64,000 bases of DNA from CADCVT01 sp036389485 (GTDB taxonomy: Bacteria; Actinomycetota; Thermoleophilia; Solirubrobacterales; Solirubrobacteraceae). Location of the stretch: positions 1-64,000 of the forward strand of contig DASVPR010000029.1 of assembly GCA_036389485.1 (NCBI GenBank), written 5' to 3'. Every line of letters starts with the position of its first letter. Position 1 is the stretch's first letter. Position numbers and translations under genes: made by a program. A model generated the notes under the pieces. The model had not been told where the DNA came from. It worked only from the letters and a program-made list of their open reading frames with translations, and ran no database searches. This document shows positions 44,471 to 56,205 of the stretch, one piece after another.

Positions 44471-44839
44471 ATGGCTGACGCCGAGATCATCTACGACCTG
44501 AACGTCCTGCTCGACTCGGAGCTTCCCGAGGAGCAGCGCGAGCGGATCCTCGCCGACGTCGAGGCGATGGTCGCGGAGACGGGCTCGATCGTGTCGGCGC
44601 ACGATTGGGGCCGGCGCAAGATGGCGTACGAGATCCGCCACAAGACGGACGCCGACTACCACCTGATCCAGTTCAACGGCCCGCGCGAGCTGCTCGAGCG
44701 GCTCGACCGGACGCTGCGGATCACCGACGGCGTCATGCGCTACCGGATCATCAAGCTCCGCCCGGGCACCCCCGCCCCGCCGGACCTCAAGTCCGTCGCC
44801 CCGATCACCGGCGGCGACCCGGACCCCGCCGCGGCGTAG
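44471..44839 (+). CDS. rpsF: 30S ribosomal protein S6
   Basis: 122 aa: DAEIIYDLNVLLDSELPEEQ, then WGRRKMAYEIRHKTDADYHLIQFNGP and LERLDRTLRITDGVMRYRIIKL, the complete S6 fold plus a short Pro-rich tail. It binds S18 on the platform of the 30S subunit. The ATG at 44471 puts the first beta strand at the N-terminus; a GTG at 44456 is possible. The order rpsF-ssb-rpsR-rplI-dnaB is the conserved bacterial block. Confidence 0.96.
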   Translation: MADAEIIYDLNVLLDSELPEEQRERILADVEAMVAETGSIVSAHDWGRRKMAYEIRHKTDADYHLIQFNGPRELLERLDRTLRITDGVMRYRIIKLRPGTPAPPDLKSVAPITGGDPDPAAA

Positions 44840-45007
44840 AGCCGCGACCGCCCGCCCCGGCCGGCGCCCCTCCGCGCACGAACGCCCCACTTCGTCACGA
44901 CTCCGCAACGAACCTGCGGAGATTCCGGCATACACCGCGGTTCGGACCGAACCCGCCCGTACACTCGCCCCGGAGCGCAAAGTTCGTTGCCGAAAGGAGT
45001 CCGCGGG
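44840..45007 (+). promoter_or_regulatory. rpsF-ssb intergenic region with ssb ribosome site
   Basis: 168 bp without a gene. A strong Shine-Dalgarno (GAAAGGAG, ~44991-44998) lies 9 nt before the ssb ATG. TACACT at 44960-44965 is a possible -10 element, but no convincing -35 is seen, so an ssb promoter here is only a guess. Confidence 0.4.
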
Positions 45008-45481
45008 ATGGCCGCGACCAACATCAACAGGGTGATCATCACGGGCAACCTCACCCGTGACCCGGAGCTGCGGTCGCTGCCGAGCGGCATGTCCGTCTGC
45101 AGCCTCCGGATCGCGTCCAACACCCGGCGCAAGGACAACCAGTCGGGTGAGTGGGTCGACAAGCCCAACTACTTCGACGTGACGATCTGGGGCCGCCAGG
45201 GCGAGAACGCCGCGCAGTACCTCTCGAAGGGCCGGCCCGTCGCGATCGACGGCCGCCTCGAGTGGCGCGAGTGGCAGGACCAGCAGGGCAACAACCGCCA
45301 GTCGGTCGAGATCGTCGCCGACAACGTCCAGTTCCTCGGCGGCCGCGACGACATGGGCGGCGGGAACGGCGGCGGCTTCACGCCCCGCTCGGACGTCCCC
45401 GTCGACACCAACGACTTCGTCGCCGCCCCCGCGGGCGGAGGCGGCGGCTCGGCGCCGTCGGACGACGACATCCCCTTCTAG
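45008..45481 (+). CDS. ssb: Single-stranded DNA-binding protein
   Basis: 157 aa. The OB-fold (INRVIITGNLTRDPELR, SLRIASNTRRKD, YFDVTIWGRQGENAAQYLSKGRPVAIDGRLEWREW) occupies ~1-112. A Gly/Asp-rich linker and the acidic C-terminal tip DDDIPF, which recruits repair and replication proteins, follow. ATG at 45008 follows a strong ribosome site. Its position between rpsF and rpsR is canonical. Strong hairpins follow its stop. Confidence 0.97.
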   Translation: MAATNINRVIITGNLTRDPELRSLPSGMSVCSLRIASNTRRKDNQSGEWVDKPNYFDVTIWGRQGENAAQYLSKGRPVAIDGRLEWREWQDQQGNNRQSVEIVADNVQFLGGRDDMGGGNGGGFTPRSDVPVDTNDFVAAPAGGGGGSAPSDDDIPF

Positions 45482-45490
45482 GCACGAGCG

Positions 45491-45597
45491 GCTTCGCCCG
45501 GCGCCGCGCGCCGGGCGAAGCTCCTCCTTGCCGCGAAGGCTTTCGGCGGGCCGTCCGCCGAGAGGGACACGCACGGGCCTCCTCCGGGAGGCCCGTG
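45491..45597 (+). terminator. Three tandem hairpins between ssb and rpsR
   Basis: Perfect stems in series: 13 bp (45491-45503 with 45509-45521, loop ccgcg), 7 bp (45543-45549 with 45555-45561) and 11 bp (45572-45582 with 45587-45597, loop TCCG). The first starts 10 bp after the ssb stop. None has a T-run, so they could be terminators of the high-GC type or a structured leader of rpsR. The rest of the 292-bp gap shows nothing clear apart from GAGAGG before the rpsR GTG. Confidence 0.65.
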
Positions 45598-45773
45598 TCG
45601 TCGGGACGGGGCTCACAGGCGCGCCCCCCGCGGCCCCTCCCGCCCGCGGCCCGTCCCCCTCGACCGGGTCGCCGCCGGGGCCGTTCGGGGGCGACGTGTC
45701 ACAATGATGGCTCGCCGCTGCGCGGGCAGGGTCGCGCGCGGCCTGACGTCGAAGACTTTCGAGAGGTTTCTCA

Positions 45774-46109
45774 GTGGCCAAGCAGCGCAACCGGCGCCCG
45801 GTGAGGCGCCGTGATCGGAAGGGCGGGCCGTCCAGCGGGCGGCGCAAGCCCTGTCCGTATTGCAAGGACAAGATCGAGCACGTCGACTACAAGGACGTCG
45901 ACGGGCTGCGGCGGTTCGTCTCCGAGAAGGGCAAGATCCGCTCGCGGCGGATCACCGGTGCGTGCCGCCGGCACCAGAGCCAGATCGCCCGCGCCGTCAA
46001 GCGAGCTCGCGAGCTCGCGCTGCTGCCCTACGTGAACGAGGCCGCCGGCCGCGAGGACGGGCCCGGCCGCGGTCGCGGCGGTCGCGATCGCGACCGCGAC
46101 CGCGAGTAG
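45774..46109 (+). CDS. rpsR: 30S ribosomal protein S18
   Basis: 111 aa from GTG. The S18 core KPCPYCKDKIEHVDYKDVDGLRRFVSEKGKIRSRRITGACRRHQSQIARAVKRARELALLPYV is present. It has CPYC and a third Cys in TGAC, the zinc-binding (C+) type. A basic N-terminus and an Arg/Asp/Gly-rich C-terminal tail (GRGRGGRDRDRDRE) are lineage extras. It pairs with S6. The rplI ATG follows 4 bp later. Confidence 0.96.
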   Translation: MAKQRNRRPVRRRDRKGGPSSGRRKPCPYCKDKIEHVDYKDVDGLRRFVSEKGKIRSRRITGACRRHQSQIARAVKRARELALLPYVNEAAGREDGPGRGRGGRDRDRDRE

Positions 46110-46113
46110 CCCG

Positions 46114-46566
46114 ATGCCCGAGGCCATCCTCCTCCAGGACGTCGAGAACCTCGGCGAGAAGGGGACCGTCGTCGACGTCTCCAAGGGCTACCTGCGCAAC
46201 TTCCTCATCCCGCGCAAGCTCGCGCAGCCGGCGACGAAGGGCCTCCTCGATCAGGCGAAGGCCCAGCAGGCCGCCGCGGAGCGCGCCGCCCGCGAGGCGA
46301 CCGAGCGCGCCGGCGAGAACGCCGCCGTCCTCAACCGCACGGTCCTCACCATCGCGCAGCAGGCCGGCGACGACGGCCGCCTCTTCGGCTCCGTGACGAC
46401 GCAGGACATCGCCGACGCGATCAAGGACGCCCGCGGCCTCGAGATCGACCGCCGCAAGGTCCATCTCGACGAGCCGATCCGCCACGTCGGCACGTACATG
46501 GTGGTCGTCGAGATCGGCGAGGGCGTCACGGCGAACGTCAAGACGATCGTCGTCGACCAGAAGTAG
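46114..46566 (+). CDS. rplI: 50S ribosomal protein L9
   Basis: 150 aa: EAILLQDVENLGEKGTVVDVSKGYLRNFLIPRKLA is the N-terminal L9 domain. A long connecting helix follows (about 45-80, Ala/Glu/Arg-rich), and the C-terminal domain has LFGSVTTQDIADAI, IDRRKVHLDEPIRHVGTYMV. It supports translocation fidelity at the L1-stalk base. Length is standard. The gap to dnaB is 138 bp and holds the SOS-like box. Confidence 0.96.
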   Translation: MPEAILLQDVENLGEKGTVVDVSKGYLRNFLIPRKLAQPATKGLLDQAKAQQAAAERAAREATERAGENAAVLNRTVLTIAQQAGDDGRLFGSVTTQDIADAIKDARGLEIDRRKVHLDEPIRHVGTYMVVVEIGEGVTANVKTIVVDQK

Positions 46567-46605
46567 CGCCCCGCCACCGGCGCCCCGCGTCGTCCGGCGC
46601 GCGTG

Positions 46606-46619
46606 CGAACATGTGTTCG
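46606..46619. promoter_or_regulatory. LexA/SOS-type box upstream of dnaB
   Basis: CGAACATGTGTTCG is a perfect 14-bp palindrome with the Gram-positive LexA core GAAC-N4-GTTC. It lies 86-99 bp before the dnaB ATG and 40 bp after the rplI stop, in the only sizeable gap of this operon end. LexA regulation is inferred from the motif; lexA is not in the window. Confidence 0.6.
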
Positions 46620-46704
46620 TGATCGGCACGCGCGAATTCTTTCTTCCGAGGATGCGGGGCGAAGCCTCCGCGGGGGCGGGCGGCGCGCCGATAATCGCGA
46701 CGCG

Positions 46705-49337
<2,633 letters not shown>

Positions 49338-49341
<4 letters not shown>

Positions 49342-50081
49342 GCGAGACGTGCCCGCACCGCGCCTGCGACGGGTCCGGCTTCGTCATCGACGAGGCCACG
49401 AACACGGCGCGCGACTGCACGTGCCGCCCGGTGCGCCGCAGCCAGCTCAAGGCTCGCCGGCTCGAGGCGCGCCTGCCGCGCCGCTACCAGCACGTCGCGT
49501 TCGAGCGCGAGCCGGTCGTGCAGATGCCCGACCACGTCGTGCGGGAGGTCCGCCGCTTCACCCGCGACATCGACCGCGACCTCGACGAGGGCCGCGGGAT
49601 CTGGTTCGCCGGCGACGTCGGCACCGGCAAGACCACGCTGGCGATGCTCGTCTCCAAGGCCGCGATCGAGGCCGGGCGCTCGGTCGCGATCTACTCGCTC
49701 CCACGGCTGCTCGGCGTCCTGCGCGAGTCGATGAACAGCGAGGACGGGCTGCTGCGCCTCGTCGACACTCTGGGTTCCGTCGACCTGCTCCACCTCGACG
49801 ACCTCGGGGCCGAGCGCGCCACCGACTGGGTCCTCGAGCAGCTCTACGCGATCGTCAACGCGCGCTACGAGGAGCAGCGCTCGATGGTGATCACCACCAA
49901 CCTCTACCCGGAGCAGCTGACCGAGCAGCTCGGCCCGCGGATCGTGAGCCGCATCTCGGAGGTCTGCGGCGTCCCGATCGAGATGCGCGGCACCGACCGG
50001 CGCGGCAAGTTCGAGACCTCCTACATGGAGGAGCTGGAGCGCCGCGTCGCGGGGATGCGCCGCGGCGGGACCGCCTCCTAG
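49338..50081 (+). CDS. DnaC/DnaI-like helicase-loader ATPase
   Basis: 247 aa from a GTG overlapping the dnaB stop. An N-terminal Cys cluster (C5, C10, C27, C29; CPHRACDGSG and CTC) looks like a zinc site as in DnaI. The AAA+ domain has Walker A GDVGTGKT (92-99), Walker B LLHLDDLGAE and the sensor segment VITTNLYPEQL, followed by GPRIVSRISEVC (Arg finger). It should load DnaB on DNA at oriC or restart sites. Many actinobacteria use DciA instead, so a DnaC-type loader coupled to dnaB is notable. Confidence 0.9.
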
Positions 50082-50092
50082 ACTGTCCGCGC

Positions 50093-51387
<1,295 letters not shown>

Positions 51388-51391
<4 letters not shown>

Positions 51392-51975
51392 GAGCGGATC
51401 ACGCGGGAGTCCACGACGATGTCGTGCAGCGCGCGCTTGCGGCCGTCGAAGAACGGCCACAGCACGTCGACGAGATAGGCGATGCCGCCGGTCAGGCTCG
51501 CGGCGACGCCGAGGGCGAGCGCCTTGACGACCACCTCGCGCAGCGCCGCCCACCCGAAGTCGATGCGGCGCCCGTCGGCGCGGACGACGCGGCAGCCGGT
51601 CGCCATCTTCCCGAGCGTCCGCCCGTCGGTCCTGGCCATGACGAGCGGGGCGTAGAGCAGCGCGCCGATCGTGATCCCGGCGACGGCGACCAGGCCGACG
51701 AGGATCGCGCCCGCGATGCCGCTCGTGTCGTCGAGCTCGAGCGGCGCGAACGAGACCGCGAGGAGGATCGCCGCGGCGACGGAGACGATCGCCGCGTCGA
51801 TGATCGCCGCGACGGCGCGGCGCCCCCACCCGGCGGGCTCCGCGTCCGCGTAGCGGTTCGACAGGTCGTCGCGGGCGCGCGGCGCGAAGGCGCCGGGCGG
51901 GACCGGCCCCGGGCCGTACGGCGAGGCGGGCTCGCCCGGCGCGAGCGGGTCGCCCGGCGTCAGCTCTCCGCTCAC
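51388..51975 (-). CDS. RDD-family membrane protein
   Basis: 195 aa. A Pro/Gly-rich cytoplasmic N-terminus (~1-45) is followed by the RDD domain: GWGRRAVAAIIDAAIVS (Arg/Asp), three or four TM helices, and ARTDGRTLGKMATGCRVVRADG, ending FFDGRKRALHDIVVDSRVI. RDD proteins are of broad unknown function, some linked to Na+/H+ exchange. The GTG at 51975 overlaps the upstream gene's stop by 4 bp. Confidence 0.88.
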
Positions 51976-52643
51976 GCTGCGCCCTCCAGCACCTCGTCCT
52001 CGCCGCGGCGCAGCACCCGCAGCACGAGCGCGACTGACGAGAGCAGCGAGAGCGTGCCGAGCGTGATCTGCAGGCTGACGACGCCGCGCTCGGTCCAGTA
52101 GACGTCGTCCAGCTCCAGCAGCAGCGCCGACTCGTCGAGGGTCAGCGCCACGCCGGCGCCGAACGGCAGCGCGAGCCACGGGTCGAGCTCCTCGTTCCTC
52201 GACACCACCGAGGCGCCGCCGGCGAGGAACGCCAGCGCGATCCCCGGCACGAAGTGGTGGACGTGGCGGTCGCCGACGCGGTAGTTGCGAATCGGGCCGA
52301 GGCGCCGGCGGCGGCGGATCACGTAGGTGAGCGCCCGGGCGATCCCGAACGTCAGCGTGAACGAGCCGAGCAGGTTGAGCAGCGCGTTCTCGCGCGTCGA
52401 GCCGCCGCGGTAGCCGGCCTTCGCGACCTCGACCGTCTCGCGGACGGCCTCCTCCGTCGCGCCCAGGACGTCCGACGTCTCGGTCGGCAACGGCGCCGAC
52501 CCGCGCCGCCACACGCGCGCCAGCTCGCCCGCCCCGACCGCGACGGTGGTCCCGAGCGCGACGACGCCGAGGGCCCACGTCCTCCGGTCCACCCGGAGCG
52601 CGGCGCGGCTGCTGCGGCGCGGGGCGGGGAGGCCGGCGGGCAC
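51972..52643 (-). CDS. Polytopic membrane protein of unknown function
   Basis: 223 aa from GTG 52643. TM near 25-42, ~85-110 (LNLLGSFTLTFGIARALTYVI), ~125-145 and ~185-210. The conserved-looking segment RNYRVGDRHVHHFVPGIALAFLAGG, with three His, and DESALLLELDDVYW, with acidic residues, might form a metal site inside the membrane, and the combination recalls integral-membrane 'HHxxP' proteins of actinobacteria. I do not recognise a named enzyme. It is coupled to the RDD gene (4-bp overlap) and divergent from the oxidoreductase gene. Confidence 0.78.
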   Translation of the reverse strand: MPAGLPAPRRSSRAALRVDRRTWALGVVALGTTVAVGAGELARVWRRGSAPLPTETSDVLGATEEAVRETVEVAKAGYRGGSTRENALLNLLGSFTLTFGIARALTYVIRRRRRLGPIRNYRVGDRHVHHFVPGIALAFLAGGASVVSRNEELDPWLALPFGAGVALTLDESALLLELDDVYWTERGVVSLQITLGTLSLLSSVALVLRVLRRGEDEVLEGAA

Positions 52644-52664
52644 GCGAAGTAGGCTACCGGCGCG

Positions 52665-53756
52665 ATGGACGGCCCAGCCCCCGGCGAGTCGCCCCGCGTG
52701 GGGGCGGAGCGGAATGAGGTGCTGCGCGGCGAGTCGCCCCGCGTGGGGGCGGAGCGGAATGAGGTGCTGCGCGGTGCGGTGCTGGGCCTGGGCATGATCG
52801 GGCGCCACCACGCGCGCATCCTCCAGAGCACGCCCGGCGTCGAGTTCGCCGGCGCGGTCGACCCCGGCGGCGACCGCTTCCGCGCCGTCCACGACCCCGC
52901 GACGCTGTACACGTCGCTCGACGACCTGCTCGCGCGGACGCCGCCCGACTTCGCGATCGTCGCGGTCCCCACCGAGGAGCACGTGGCGTGCGTCGAGCGC
53001 CTCGCGGCCGAGGGCGTTCACGTCCTCGTCGAGAAGCCGCTCGCCGCGACCGCCGACGAGGCGCGGGAGATCATCGCCGCGGTCGAGCGCGCCGGGGTCC
53101 GCGCCGCCGTCGGCCACGTCGAGCGCTACAACGCCGCGCTGCTGGCCGCCCGCGACCGCCTCGACGAGCTCGGTGCCCTCATGCTCATCGCCACCGAGCG
53201 CTCCGGCCCGTTCCCCGACCGGATCAAGGACGTCGGCGTCGTGAAGGACCTCGCCACCCACGACCTCGACCTCGTCCGCTGGCTCGGCGACGCGCCGGTC
53301 GAGGTCGTCGCGGCGCAGACCTCGCACCGCATGGGCCGCGACCACGAGGACCTCGTCCTCGCCACGGGTCGCCTCGCCAGCGACGTCCCGTTCCACTGCG
53401 CCGTCGACTGGCTGACGCCGACGAAGACCCGCCGAACGCGGATCCTCGGCGAGCGCGGGATGCTCGTCGCCGACACGCTCACCGGCGACCTGACCCTCCA
53501 CGAGAACGCCGACGTCGAGATCGAGTGGGCGCAGACGCAGCAGCTGCGCGGCGTCTCCGAGGGCAACGCGATCCGCTTCGCGCTGAAGCGCCGTGAGCCG
53601 CTCGTCGTCGAGCACGAGGCGTTCCGCGCCTTCGTCGCGGGCGACGACGCCGCGCCCGTGGTCTCGCTCGAGGCCGGGCTGGAGACCGTCATCACCGCCG
53701 AGGCCGTGCTCGAGAGCGCGCGCCGCGGCGAGACGATGAGACTCGCGCCGCGGTGA
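52665..53756 (+). CDS. Gfo/Idh/MocA-family oxidoreductase
   Basis: Up to 363 aa. Rossmann start AVLGLGMIGRHHARIL, VAVPTEEHVAC, GVHVLVEKPLAA (EKP motif), GHVERYNAA and GVVKDLATHDLDLVRWLG (catalytic HD) are diagnostic. Such enzymes oxidise sugar hydroxyls with NAD(P). The natural start is probably the GTG at 52764 (VLRGAVLGLG), because the sequence before it is a perfect 45-bp duplication. The ATG at 52665 or the first copy's GTG at 52719 would add 33 or 15 residues. Its stop overlaps the wecC-like GTG, so it belongs to a sugar-nucleotide operon. Confidence 0.9.
   Translation: MDGPAPGESPRVGAERNEVLRGESPRVGAERNEVLRGAVLGLGMIGRHHARILQSTPGVEFAGAVDPGGDRFRAVHDPATLYTSLDDLLARTPPDFAIVAVPTEEHVACVERLAAEGVHVLVEKPLAATADEAREIIAAVERAGVRAAVGHVERYNAALLAARDRLDELGALMLIATERSGPFPDRIKDVGVVKDLATHDLDLVRWLGDAPVEVVAAQTSHRMGRDHEDLVLATGRLASDVPFHCAVDWLTPTKTRRTRILGERGMLVADTLTGDLTLHENADVEIEWAQTQQLRGVSEGNAIRFALKRREPLVVEHEAFRAFVAGDDAAPVVSLEAGLETVITAEAVLESARRGETMRLAPR
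52683..52772 (+). repeat. Perfect 45-bp tandem duplication at the oxidoreductase start
   Basis: 52683-52727 and 52728-52772 are identical. The unit contains a purine-rich ribosome site (ggagcggaatgag) followed by GTG, so each copy carries a full translation start in the same frame (45 = 15 codons). Perfect identity suggests a recent slippage event. Confidence 0.95.
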
Positions 53757-54994
53757 AGGCCGTCGTCGTCGCCCTCGGCAAGGTGGGGCTCCCCCTCGCC
53801 GCCCAGATCGCGCGCGCCGGGCACGAGGTCGTCGGCTGCGACGTCGACGAGCGCGTGGTCGAGCTGGTCAACGCGGCGACGCCCCCGTTCCCCAACGAGG
53901 AGGGCCTGGAGGAGGCGCTGCGCGACGCGGTCGGCGCCGGGCGGCTGCGCGCGGTCACCGACACCTCGGCCGCCGTCGCGGAGGGGCCCGACCTCGTCGT
54001 CGCGGTCCCGCCGCTGTTCGTCGACGAGCAGGCGCGGCCGGACTGGCGGATCCTCGACTCGGTTGTCGCCGACATCGCGCGCGGGCTTCGCAGCGGCACG
54101 ACGGTGAGCATCGAGACCACGGTGCCCGTCGGCACGACGCGGGAGCGGATCGCGCCCGCGCTGGAGCGTGCGAGCGGGCTCCGCGCGGAGGATGACTTCC
54201 ACGTCGTCTTCAGCCCAGAGCGCGTGTACAGCGGGCGCGTGCTGCGCGACCTCGCGACGTACCCGAAGCTCGTCGGCGGCCTGAGCGAGGAGGGCGAGGC
54301 CCGCGGCGTCGCGCTGTACGAGCAGTTCATCGAGGGCGCCGACGTGTGGGGCATGGGCTCGGCGGAGGCCGCCGAGATGGCCAAGCTCGCCGAGACGACG
54401 TACCGCGATCTCAACATCGCGTTCGCCAACGAGCTGGCGCGTGCCGCGGACGCCCGCGGTCTCGACGTCCAGCGCGTCATCGACGCGGCCAACTCGCAGC
54501 CGTTCAGCCACATCCACCGGCCGGGCGTCGCCGTCGGCGGCCACTGCATCCCCGTCTACCCGCGGTTCTACCTCGCCGGCGACCCCGACGCGCGCCTCCC
54601 GAAGGTCGCTCGCGAGGTCAACGAGCGGATGCCGGCCTACGCGGTCGACCTGCTGGGCGAGGTCGAGGGCAGGACCGTCCTCGTCCTCGGCGTGGCGTAT
54701 CGCGGCGGCGTGAAGGAGACGGCGTTCAGCGGCGCGCACGCGCTGCGCGACGAGCTGCGCCGCCGCCGCGCGCGCGCGGTGTTCGCCGACCCGCTGTTCA
54801 CGGCCGGCGAGCTGCGCGAGGAGGGCTTCGAGCCGTGGGACGGTGGCCCCGCCGATCTCGCGATCGTCCAGGCCGACCACTTCGAGTACCGCACGCTCCA
54901 CGACGTCGGAGGCGCGAGCGTCGTGGTCGACGGGCGCGGCGTCGTCGAGGAGGCGCCGCCCGGCGTCGAGGTCCGGCGGATCGGCCGGCCCTAG
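53753..54994 (+). CDS. wecC: UDP-N-acetyl-D-mannosamine dehydrogenase-like enzyme
   Basis: 413 aa from GTG. UDP-glucose/GDP-mannose dehydrogenase family: VVALGKVGLPLAAQIARAGH (NAD), ETTVPVGTT, FSPERV, AEMAKLAETTYRDLNIAFANELA, and the catalytic GGHCIPVYP Cys with NDS/Lys in the central helix. It oxidises UDP-ManNAc to UDP-ManNAcA. The adjacent WecB-type epimerase gene (convergent) supplies UDP-ManNAc, supporting this substrate over UDP-Glc. Used for a surface polysaccharide. Confidence 0.88.
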   Translation: MKAVVVALGKVGLPLAAQIARAGHEVVGCDVDERVVELVNAATPPFPNEEGLEEALRDAVGAGRLRAVTDTSAAVAEGPDLVVAVPPLFVDEQARPDWRILDSVVADIARGLRSGTTVSIETTVPVGTTRERIAPALERASGLRAEDDFHVVFSPERVYSGRVLRDLATYPKLVGGLSEEGEARGVALYEQFIEGADVWGMGSAEAAEMAKLAETTYRDLNIAFANELARAADARGLDVQRVIDAANSQPFSHIHRPGVAVGGHCIPVYPRFYLAGDPDARLPKVAREVNERMPAYAVDLLGEVEGRTVLVLGVAYRGGVKETAFSGAHALRDELRRRRARAVFADPLFTAGELREEGFEPWDGGPADLAIVQADHFEYRTLHDVGGASVVVDGRGVVEEAPPGVEVRRIGRP

Positions 54995-55143
54995 AACACG
55001 AAGTGGCCGCCGCCCGCGGCGCTGATGATGAACGCGACCAGCGCGGCGATCGCCGCGACGCACAGGATCACGAGCGCGATGTCGAGGCGCTCGACCCGCC
55101 GTTCCTGCTCGGTGAGCTTGCGCTTCTTCGAGTAGTAGCCCAC
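54991..55143 (-). CDS. Small single-span membrane protein
   Basis: 50 aa from a GTG: MGYYSKKRKLTEQERRVE, then a strong TM helix (LDIALVILCVAAIAALVAFII) and a short Gly-rich end GGGHFVF. The basic/amphipathic start and helix look genuine. It sits 9 bp after the wecB stop on the same strand and touches the wecC stop. Function unknown. Confidence 0.65.
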   Translation of the reverse strand: MGYYSKKRKLTEQERRVERLDIALVILCVAAIAALVAFIISAAGGGHFVF

Positions 55144-55152
55144 GCTCGCGGC

Positions 55153-56205
55153 CTACCCGCCGAGGAACCGCGTCAGCGCCTCGACCACCCGCTCGCCCGC
55201 ACGGCCGTCGCCGTACAGCTCCGGCCGCTCCTCCCGCGGCGGCGTCTCGAGCGCGCGCTGCGCGGCCGCCGCGTCGAGGTCCACGAGCACGTTCCAGCCC
55301 GTGCTGAGCGTCTCGACCCACTCGGTCGTGTCGCGCAGCGTGATGCACTGGACGCCCGCGAGGTACGCCTCCTTCTGCACGCCGCCGGAGTCGGTCAGCA
55401 CGGCACGCGCGCGGAGCAGCAGCGCGGTGAAGTCGAGGTAGCCGAGCGGGGGGCGCAGGTCCACCTCCGCCGCGACGCGGTCGAGCAGGCCGGCCGACTC
55501 GAGCCGAGCGCGCGTGCGCGGGTGCAGCGGCAGGACGACCGGGAACGGCATCGCGCACAGCAGGTCGACGAGGCGCGCGAGCCGGTCGGGATCGTCGACG
55601 TTGCCGGCGCGGTGGGCGGTCGCGAGGAGGAAGGCGCCGTCGGGCGCCGGGACGTCGCGCTCCCGCGCACGGGGCTGCATCTGCAGCGCGACGTCGACCA
55701 TGACGTCGCCGACCAGCTCGAGCTTCCCCGCCGCCCGCTCGGCGCGCAGGTTCGCGACCGCCGTCTCGGACGGGCACAGCAGCAGGTGCGCCGCGTGGTC
55801 GACGAGGACGCGGTTGAGCTCCTCCGGCATCGTGCGGTCGAACGACCTCATGCCGGCCTCGACGTGCGCGACGGGCACGCCCGCCTGCGCCGCGGCGAGC
55901 CCGCCTGCGAGGGTGGAGTTCGTGTCGCCGTAGACGAGCACGGCGTCGGGCCGGTGCTCGGCCATCAGCGGCTCGAGCGCGTCGAGCATCCGCGCCGTCT
56001 GCGAGGTGTTCGACCCGCTGTGGATCCCCAGCTCGACCTCGGGCCGCGGGATCCCGAGCTCCTCGACGAACACCGTCGACAGCTCGTCGTCGTGGTGCTG
56101 GCCGGTGTGCACGATCGTCTCGGCGTGCGCCGCGCGGAGCGGCCCGGACACGGCCGCCGCCTTGACGAACTGCGGCCGGTTCCCGATGACGGTGAGGACC
56201 CTCAC
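55153..56205 (-). CDS. wecB: UDP-N-acetylglucosamine 2-epimerase (non-hydrolysing)
   Basis: 350 aa from GTG. Signatures: VIGNRPQFVKAAAV, HTGQHHDDELS, VYGDTNSTLAG, HVEAGMRSFDRTMPEELNRVLVDHAA, GNVDDPDRL, PLHPRTR, LTDSGGVQKEAYL and LRDTTEWVET. It interconverts UDP-GlcNAc and UDP-ManNAc. With the WecC-like gene it supplies ManNAcA for teichuronic-like or exopolysaccharide. The start overlaps the aminotransferase stop by 4 bp. Confidence 0.94.
   Translation of the reverse strand: MRVLTVIGNRPQFVKAAAVSGPLRAAHAETIVHTGQHHDDELSTVFVEELGIPRPEVELGIHSGSNTSQTARMLDALEPLMAEHRPDAVLVYGDTNSTLAGGLAAAQAGVPVAHVEAGMRSFDRTMPEELNRVLVDHAAHLLLCPSETAVANLRAERAAGKLELVGDVMVDVALQMQPRARERDVPAPDGAFLLATAHRAGNVDDPDRLARLVDLLCAMPFPVVLPLHPRTRARLESAGLLDRVAAEVDLRPPLGYLDFTALLLRARAVLTDSGGVQKEAYLAGVQCITLRDTTEWVETLSTGWNVLVDLDAAAAQRALETPPREERPELYGDGRAGERVVEALTRFLGG

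Noticed and set aside
45700..45773. Short leader peptide (ATGATGGCTCGC start) before rpsR
   Set aside because: It has no stop before entering rpsR out of frame and no attenuator logic is visible.
46603..46704. Upstream extension of dnaB by 34 codons
   Set aside because: Starts inside the SOS-like palindrome, is Arg-rich, and the DnaB N-domain aligns from the ATG at 46705.
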